Positions 42,631-47,928 of a stretch of DNA of 47,928 bases are shown here, piece after piece. Numbering within the stretch: the first letter of the stretch is position 1; the number at the start of each line of letters is the position of its first letter. The notes beneath the pieces are model-generated. The model searched no databases, was not told where the DNA came from, and worked only from the letters and a program-made list of their open reading frames with translations. Source of the DNA: an uncultured Ruminococcus sp. GTDB lineage: Bacteria; Bacillota; Clostridia; Oscillospirales; Acutalibacteraceae. A program made the translations under genes and the position numbers. The stretch is taken from positions 1 to 47,928 of the forward strand of contig CACWNY010000008.1 in NCBI GenBank assembly GCA_902762375.1, given 5' to 3'.

Positions 42631-42891
42631 AACATAATTCCTCCGTTAATCTGAATTAATAACTAAATATATTCTATCACTGTTACCGAATATAATTATT
42701 CAGTACAGTCAAAAGACATTTTGTACATTTTCTGTAAAAAAATATATCCTGATTAGTATATTACCATAAATACTATGACAAGTCAAATATTTTGCTTTAT
42801 GAAAAGCGGAAAAATATTTTTGAGGGATTTGGTATTTTTGCATAACTAACTACTGATAAACATACATATAAATCATTAAGGGAGTGATGTT

Positions 42892-43770
42892 ATGTACAGA
42901 AGTGTAAAAATCAGAACTTCCTTTTTGGTAGTGGGAATCATAGCAGTGAGTGTGATATGTTTCAGTGTATTTTTTGCCCGAAATAATGCGGATACACTTG
43001 CCGTTGCGACAAAAGAAAAACAAATCAGATTGCCTGTTGTGATGTATCACGGTATTCTCAACGATGCCAAATATCAGGGTACTTATGTGATATCGCCCAG
43101 TCAGTTTGAGAGCGACCTCAAAACCATTCGGGAAAAATCTTATACTACTGTCACCGTACAGGATTTGGTGGAATATGTTTATAATAACCGTCCTTTGCCT
43201 GAAAAACCGATTATGCTGACTTTTGATGATGGGTATTATAACAACTATCTCTATGCCTATCCGTTGCTGAAAAAGTACGGTTATAAGGCAGTCATTTCCC
43301 CGATAGCTTACTACAGTGAATATTTTTCCAATACTGAAGAAAAAGTTTCCGCAACTTATTTTCACTGTAACTGGCAACAGCTTAAAGAAATGATGGAAAG
43401 CGGTTGTGTAGAGGTACAAAATCACAGCTACAATATGCATGCTGAAAAAGGCAGACTAGGGTTACAGTTTAAGAAAAATGAAAGTGAAAACGATTACCGT
43501 ACAATCATCAAAAAGGATATTACTACCGCACAGGAAATGTTTCAGGAAAATCTTCAGATTACACCAACGGCTTTTGTCTATCCTTTCGGAGAATTTAACG
43601 CTGTTTCCGAAAAGGTGATTAAAGAATTATCGTTTAAGTGTAGTATGATTTGTGCAGAGAAGATGAATGTCATTACAAAGGATAAGGAATGTCTTTATCA
43701 ACTGGGGAGGTTTATCCGAACGGATAAAATGACAAGCGATGAACTTTTTGCGAAATTTGATGAGGAGTGA
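42892..43770 (+). CDS. Polysaccharide deacetylase (NodB domain), membrane-anchored
   Basis: 292 residues. An N-terminal uncleaved signal or transmembrane helix (about 10-30) precedes a NodB carbohydrate esterase domain (about 45-285). Motif 1 MLTFDDGYYNN carries the catalytic and metal Asp, and motif 2 QNHSYNMH holds the two metal His. VMYHGIL near 50 and VYPFGEFN near 228 are typical of the PgdA/IcaB-like branch. It probably deacetylates cell-wall N-acetylglucosamine or a surface glycan. The start follows GGGAGTGA. The amidase gene begins 6 nt after the stop, so the pair is likely co-translated. Confidence 0.9.
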   Translation: MYRSVKIRTSFLVVGIIAVSVICFSVFFARNNADTLAVATKEKQIRLPVVMYHGILNDAKYQGTYVISPSQFESDLKTIREKSYTTVTVQDLVEYVYNNRPLPEKPIMLTFDDGYYNNYLYAYPLLKKYGYKAVISPIAYYSEYFSNTEEKVSATYFHCNWQQLKEMMESGCVEVQNHSYNMHAEKGRLGLQFKKNESENDYRTIIKKDITTAQEMFQENLQITPTAFVYPFGEFNAVSEKVIKELSFKCSMICAEKMNVITKDKECLYQLGRFIRTDKMTSDELFAKFDEE

Positions 43771-43776
43771 TTGTAT

Positions 43777-44319
43777 ATGCCGTCCGTATTTATCAGTCCG
43801 TCCACACAAGAATATAATCCGTATGTTGATGGTGGTAACGAAGAATATTACATGAATTTAATTGCCGATGAACTGATACCCTATCTGCTTGCCAGCGGTA
43901 TTCATGTGGACAGAAACAGTCCTGAACAGACTTTGGCACAGGTCATAGAACAGTCCAACAGCCGACAACAAGATTTGCACCTTGCCTTACATTCCAATGC
44001 CGCACCGCCTGAACTTGCAGGGCAAATCAAAGGGGCAGATGTGTACTACTTTACCACCAGCGTCAAAGGAAAAGCTGCCGCCGAAAAAATTGCCGATAAC
44101 TATATGGCAATCTATCCCAACCCCAACAAGGTCAAGACAGTTCCCACAACTTCACTTGCTGAACTCCGCCGAACGATTGCACCTGCTGTCCTCATAGAAG
44201 TCGGCTACCACGATAACCCCGAAGAAGCTCAATGGATTAGAGATAACATAGGTGTGATTGCCCGAAATCTTGCCCTTTCGGTAACTCAAATTCTTAAAGT
44301 ACCTTTTGCTGAACCATAA
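43777..44319 (+). CDS. N-acetylmuramoyl-L-alanine amidase (Amidase_3 family)
   Basis: A 180-residue zinc amidase of the clostridial short type that starts MPSVFISPSTQEYNPYVDGGNEEYYMNLIAD. Conserved metal or catalytic positions are visible in NEEYY, LHLALHSNA and LIEVGYHDN. There is no signal peptide, so it is either cytoplasmic (spore or phage-like) or exported otherwise. I start at ATG 43777 with GAGGAG 9 nt upstream; a TTG two codons earlier is possible. It is coupled to the deacetylase gene, which suggests joint peptidoglycan remodelling. Confidence 0.88.
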   Translation: MPSVFISPSTQEYNPYVDGGNEEYYMNLIADELIPYLLASGIHVDRNSPEQTLAQVIEQSNSRQQDLHLALHSNAAPPELAGQIKGADVYYFTTSVKGKAAAEKIADNYMAIYPNPNKVKTVPTTSLAELRRTIAPAVLIEVGYHDNPEEAQWIRDNIGVIARNLALSVTQILKVPFAEP

Positions 44320-44327
44320 CGCACTTT

Positions 44328-44667
44328 CTGACAAAATCTGCTTACGCAGATTTTGTTTTGAATTTTTATCCATTAAAGGGCTTCGCCCTTTAAAATCCCA
44401 CAAGGGGCTTTGCCCCTTGACCCCACGAACTTTTTGAAAAAAGTTCGATGACCCCACGAACTTTTTGAAAAAAGTTCGACAAAAACTTTTAATTGTCACC
44501 GCCATACCTTGAGATAACAATCTGAACGAAGTGAGCCTTAAAAGTTTTTTGTCCACTTTTTTTCAAAAAAGTGGGCAGGATTTTCAAGGGTGGCAGCCCT
44601 TGAACAGGGGTTCGGGGACAGCGTCCCCGACAAAACAGGATTTTTAAGGGTGGTAGTTCTTAAACTG
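44328..44667. repeat. Modular hairpin repeat, long composite with internal duplication (copy 19)
   Basis: The forward arm has H4 (CAAAATCTGCTTACGCAG), H1 and H2, then GACCCCACGAACTTTTTG... twice in tandem (about 44420-44448 and 44449-44479), then TTAATTGTCACCGCC. A CTGAACGAAGTGAGCC tail, H3, CAAGGGTGG/CCCTTG, H5 (TCGGGGAC/GTCCCCGA) and a decayed last hairpin follow. It fills most of the amidase-ilvD gap. Confidence 0.85.
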
Positions 44668-44731
44668 TTGACATCAATCCTAAATAATTCTATAATAATA
44701 GTAAGGTTGAGAAGAGAGTATACACAACCTC
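44668..44731 (+). promoter_or_regulatory. Promoter and 5' hairpin of ilvD
   Basis: A perfect TTGACA (44668-44673) and TATAAT (44691-44696) with a 17-nt spacer. The predicted transcript would start near 44703 with AAGGTTG pairing to CAACCTC (to 44731), a 5' stem-loop just ahead of the AAAGGAAAGG ribosome site. No leader peptide or T-box was recognised. Confidence 0.75.
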
Positions 44732-44754
44732 ACTAAAAGGAAAGGATTGATAAA

Positions 44755-46425
44755 ATGAAGAGTGATGAAATAAAATACGGTGTACAAAATGCACCACACA
44801 GAGTGCTGTATAATGCACTGGGCTACACCGCAGAAGAACAAAGCAGACCATTGATTGGTATTGTCAGTTCGTATAATGAAATTGTTCCTGGTCATATGAA
44901 CATTGATAAAATTACAGAGGCTGTCAGAATAGGGGTAGCCATGGCTGGCGGTACACCGATAGTTTTCCCTGCAATAGCCGTCTGTGACGGTATTGCTATG
45001 GGTCATCAAGGCATGAAATATTCACTTGTTACCCGTGATTTGATTGCCGATTCCACAGAATGTATGGCAATGGCACATGGGTTTGATGGCCTTGTTATGA
45101 TACCTAACTGTGACAAGAATGTTCCTGGATTGCTCATGGCTGCGGCAAGAATAAATATTCCTACTATCGTTGTCAGCGGAGGACCTATGCTGGCAGGTAC
45201 AGTCAATGGCTGTAAGGTAAGTCTTTCGGCAGCATATGAGGCTGTCGGGGCATATGCTGCAGGTAAAATCAATGACGAACAGCTTGCTGAATATGAAGAA
45301 AAAACTTGTCCGACTTGCGGTTCCTGTTCGGGAATGTATACCGCAAATTCTATGAACTGTCTTACCGAAGTTCTGGGTATGGGATTGCGTGGTAACGGTA
45401 CAATTCCTGCTGTCTATTCCGAAAGAATCCGTCTTGCCAAAAAGGCAGGTATGCAGATTATGGAACTTGTCAGAAAAGATATCAGACCCCGTGATATCAT
45501 GACCAAAGAGGCTTTTGAAAATGCTCTCACCATTGATATGGCTTTGGGTTGCAGTACCAACAGTATGTTACATTTGCCCGCTATTGCACATGAGGCTGGT
45601 GTGGAAATCAATCTGGATATTGCCAATCAGATAAGCGACAAAGTACCGAATGTCTGTCATCTTGCCCCCGCAGGACATCACCACATGGAAGACCTCAATG
45701 AAGCAGGCGGTGTCTATGCCGTTATGAACGAAATCAATAAACTTGGTATTATCCATACAGAATGTATGACCGTTACAGGTAAAACTGTCGGCGAAAATAT
45801 TGCTAATGCCGTCAATAAAAATACTGAAGTTATCCGTCCTGTAGAAAATCCGTACAGTAAAACAGGTGGTATTGCTGTATTGAGAGGTAATATTGCTCCT
45901 GATTCCTGTGTTGTCAAGAGAAGTGCGGTTGCTCCTGAAATGCTTGTTCATGAAGGTCCTGCAAGAGTTTTCGACTGTGAAGAAGACGCTATGAACGCTA
46001 TCATGACAGATAAAATCAATCCGGGTGATGTGGTTGTTATCCGTTATGAAGGTCCTAAGGGCGGTCCTGGTATGAGAGAAATGCTTAACCCCACATCTGC
46101 TATTATCGGTCGTGGTCTGGGCAGTACGGTAGCTTTGATTACAGACGGTCGTTTCTCCGGTGCGACAAGAGGTGCGGCTATTGGTCATGTTTCCCCCGAA
46201 GCGGCAGTCGGCGGACCTATCGCTTTAATCAAAGAGGGCGATATCATCGCTATTGATATCATGGCAAATACCATCAATGTCAAAGTTTCTGATGAAGAAC
46301 TCGCCCAAAGAAAACAAGCATGGACTCCTAAAGAACCTAAAATCAAAACAGGTTATCTGGCAAGATATTCCGCTTTGGTAACATCTGGAAATACTGGTGC
46401 TATCCTTTCCGTACCCGAAAAATAA
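44755..46425 (+). CDS. ilvD: Dihydroxy-acid dehydratase
   Basis: A 556-residue iron-sulfur dehydratase of branched-chain amino acid synthesis (dihydroxy-acid to 2-oxoacid for valine, isoleucine and pantothenate). Cluster ligand regions are [10 protein letters not shown] (Cys about 119) and [19 protein letters not shown] (about 182-200). IlvD/Edd signatures include [20 protein letters not shown] and [14 protein letters not shown], and the C-terminal [19 protein letters not shown]. The length is standard. It is alone here; other ilv genes are not in the window. Last clear chromosomal gene before the element junction. Confidence 0.97.
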   Translation: MKSDEIKYGVQNAPHRVLYNALGYTAEEQSRPLIGIVSSYNEIVPGHMNIDKITEAVRIGVAMAGGTPIVFPAIAVCDGIAMGHQGMKYSLVTRDLIADSTECMAMAHGFDGLVMIPNCDKNVPGLLMAAARINIPTIVVSGGPMLAGTVNGCKVSLSAAYEAVGAYAAGKINDEQLAEYEEKTCPTCGSCSGMYTANSMNCLTEVLGMGLRGNGTIPAVYSERIRLAKKAGMQIMELVRKDIRPRDIMTKEAFENALTIDMALGCSTNSMLHLPAIAHEAGVEINLDIANQISDKVPNVCHLAPAGHHHMEDLNEAGGVYAVMNEINKLGIIHTECMTVTGKTVGENIANAVNKNTEVIRPVENPYSKTGGIAVLRGNIAPDSCVVKRSAVAPEMLVHEGPARVFDCEEDAMNAIMTDKINPGDVVVIRYEGPKGGPGMREMLNPTSAIIGRGLGSTVALITDGRFSGATRGAAIGHVSPEAAVGGPIALIKEGDIIAIDIMANTINVKVSDEELAQRKQAWTPKEPKIKTGYLARYSALVTSGNTGAILSVPEK

Positions 46426-46453
46426 TACATTATTTCTGAAATTGGAATACATA

Positions 46454-46505
46454 ATCAAAAAACCGTTGCACTGTCTAAATAAGATGTGCAACGGCTTTTT
46501 GATTG
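46454..46505 (+). terminator. Terminator of ilvD
   Basis: CCGTTGCAC/GTGCAACGG stem, extended by ATCAAAAA/TTTTTGAT after one mismatch, with a T run inside the 3' arm. Confidence 0.85.
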
Positions 46506-46557
46506 AATTTCTACCCGTAAAATGCTTTCGATGAAAAATCAGCAAAAGCATTTTGAA

Positions 46558-46602
46558 TGGCGTCCTCGACGGGATTCGAACCCATGACCTTTTGCTTAGG
46601 AG
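46558..46602 (-). other. Attachment site: truncated 3' half of tRNA-Arg(CCU)
   Basis: On the minus strand the sequence runs from the anticodon loop CTCCTAA through the 3' anticodon stem (GCAAA), variable loop, T arm (ATGGG TTCGAAT CCCGT), acceptor 3' strand CGAGGAC, G73 and encoded CCA. The 5' half is absent; the sequence before the loop does not pair. This is the standard scar left when a tyrosine-recombinase element integrates at a tRNA 3' end: chromosome on the ilvD side, element on the high-coordinate side, and the restored tRNA expected at the far end outside the window. Confidence 0.85.
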
Positions 46603-46701
46603 TTCCTCCAGAAAGCTCCTTTCTGTGCTTAACGAATCTCAAATTTTCTCATTCTAATGCGGTTTCCAGCAAGTATAGAGGTAGTCTGTTACCATCTAAA
46701 A

Positions 46702-46753
46702 TGTGCTAACATTAACGAGTTGTTTGTATTCCTGTTAGCAAGGTGTTAGCACA
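46702..46753. repeat. Candidate integrase arm-type sites
   Basis: TGTGCTAACA (46702-46711) and TGTTAGCACA (46744-46753) are perfect inverted 10-mers. A third TGTTAGCA (46733-46740) is a direct copy 11 bp before the last. They lie 100-150 bp inside the attachment core, as arm-binding sites of tyrosine integrases often do. Confidence 0.6.
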
Positions 46754-46886
46754 CCCCTGAAAAAAGGTGGCGCATAAGGTGGTAGTTTTGAGATAAAACA
46801 ATCCAACCATTCTTTATAAAGATTATTCTATATTATCATTTATAAAACGCAATCTACGGATTTGATAAACGATATTTAATCTCAAT

Positions 46887-47928
46887 TTAATAAATATCAG
46901 TATATCCTTTTTCATAATCAATGGAATCATCATTTGATTTCCAGTGCTTTGAACAAACTTCATTTAAAGACTTGATAAGATGGTTTCTTTGTGCGTATCG
47001 CTTCAATTCTAAAAATAATCTTAATAAACTCTTATCAACAATTGTAGAATGCAGATTTCCAATTGTTTCGTTAATTAATAAGCAAACATCCTTATTAAGT
47101 GTAGTGTGGGTATATTCACAATACTTCAGCCAAGATGATATATATGCATGTAAGGAATAATCGAATGCACGATTATAATTTGGATTATATAAGAGTTCTT
47201 GCATTTCTCCAATTCCTGAATCAAAGTAATTGTTAGGATCTTCAGCACTCTTTTTGATATCAAATAAACCTCTTTCAATCATATTCTTGGCAAGTGCATG
47301 GTGCACCTGATACGAATAAGGACGTATTTCTCTAGCCAATCTTAGAAAACGGTCAGCATTTTCAAACTCCGGTTTATCCTGGCATTGAGCACAAATCCCT
47401 CGTTGCACCCAATAGTAACTGTATTGTTCACAATATTTTTCCAGTGAAGTATATAGTATTTTGATTTCTGCCTTATTTAGATGTTTTAGTAGCGCCTTTA
47501 GGTTAATTGCCTTGTAGAACAATTCACTAATTTCGTTGTTGTATTCGCCTTCATTAAATCTACCGGAAATAGATTTTATTAAAGTAATAATTACTCTAAT
47601 AATCTCGTTAGAGGTTAATTGCCTTGAAAAATGATTGTGTAAAAAGCGAGAATACCTTAAATGAATACTATTGTTATCAATTTATAGTATTTCTTTAGTT
47701 GATTGTGCAAAAATTTGGTAGTTAAAATTTCTATATAAAACAGAAGCACTTTTACAAAAGTAGAATTTAGAAATTTGAGTAATACCCAAATCGTTATACA
47801 GTAACAATATGGATACAAATTTATTATGAAAGTAAGCGTATAATATTCCCCGTCTACTCATCCGCAAAGTAAAAAGTGTATGATAGAGTATAATGAACTC
47901 CATAGAGCAGATAAGGTATATAAACAAG
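46887..47928 (-). pseudogene. STAND/TPR-like gene, C-terminal part, interrupted by one in-frame TAA and cut by the window end
   Basis: One minus-strand frame is open from the window edge to 46889 except for a TAA at 47682-47684. Downstream of that stop there is no ATG, GTG or TTG until a TTG at 47522. The protein after the stop (IDNNSIHLRYSRFLHNHFSR, then IIRVIITLIKSI, and WVQRGICAQ...FENADRFLRLAREIRP...QVHHALA) resembles the post-ATPase helical and TPR-like C-terminus of large STAND-type NTPases, several of which are defence proteins. The part before the stop (YNDLGITQIS...NYQIFAQSTKEIL) fits the same protein. It is either a pseudogene by nonsense mutation or a sequencing error. The ATPase domain would lie outside the window. 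It is AT-rich and unlike the flanking chromosome. Confidence 0.5.

Noticed and set aside
42631..42891. PerR operator or clear promoter for reverse rubrerythrin
   Set aside because: A TTGACT is present, but no -10 box at a proper distance and no convincing PerR palindrome could be found by eye.
46558..46602. Functional tRNA-Arg gene
   Set aside because: Only the 3' half is present. The 5' acceptor, D arm and 5' anticodon stem are missing, so it is an attachment remnant.

Overview
The window looks like a chromosomal contig of a low-GC, anaerobic, gut-type Clostridia, most like Ruminococcus. The grounds are the AT-rich intergenic DNA, Firmicutes-type operons (phoH-ybeY-dgkA, rny, hisS-aspS), a SpoIIM-like sporulation protein, ferredoxin-dependent 2-oxoacid chemistry, a reverse rubrerythrin, and starch-binding and cohesin-like surface proteins of the kind known from R. 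bromii-like bacteria. The species is an inference; no rRNA gene is present.

Layout. 1-6 kb (minus strand): DUF624/YesL-like and SpoIIM-like membrane proteins, proC, a YtrA-type GntR repressor, a lone TerD protein and ribonuclease Y. 6.4-8.5 kb: phoH-ybeY-dgkA operon. 8.9-13.2 kb: a secreted five-Big2/CHAP protein under a promoter studded with palindromes, a shortened CobU-like protein, a tRNA-Pro with an AGG anticodon, and an amidohydrolase. 13.5-21 kb (plus strand): a sodium:solute symporter, two phenylacetate-CoA ligases, indolepyruvate ferredoxin oxidoreductase (iorAB) and an ACT-domain protein, which together look like an aryl-acid/aromatic amino acid module. 21-25.5 kb: acyltransferase, a surface X25-like starch-binding protein, a MinD-like ATPase and methylglyoxal synthase. 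25.9-29.1 kb: hisS and aspS. 29.3-33 kb: a small acidic protein, an 8Fe ferredoxin, a DUF2975/HTH pair and a DUF4173 membrane protein. 33-36.4 kb: trkA-trkH potassium uptake. 36.9-41.8 kb: a 1112-residue secreted protein (DOMON/CBM9-like head plus five cohesin-like modules), a membrane-anchored single cohesin-like protein and a lipoprotein. 42-46.4 kb: reverse rubrerythrin, polysaccharide deacetylase, amidase and ilvD.

Two things stand out beyond the genes. First, nearly every large gap contains a copy of one modular, hairpin-rich repeat. I count about 19 loci in 48 kb. Three copies still have both terminal inverted repeats, so the family appears to be a MITE of about 200-250 bp; the others are partial, inverted or tandem derivatives. 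No transposase is present. Second, a truncated 3' half of tRNA-Arg(CCU) at 46558-46602 marks the end of an integrated element that runs off the window. It is followed by integrase arm-type repeats and a STAND-like gene interrupted by one in-frame stop.

Functions come from motif recognition only. No database search was run, and exact homology and domain borders are approximate.
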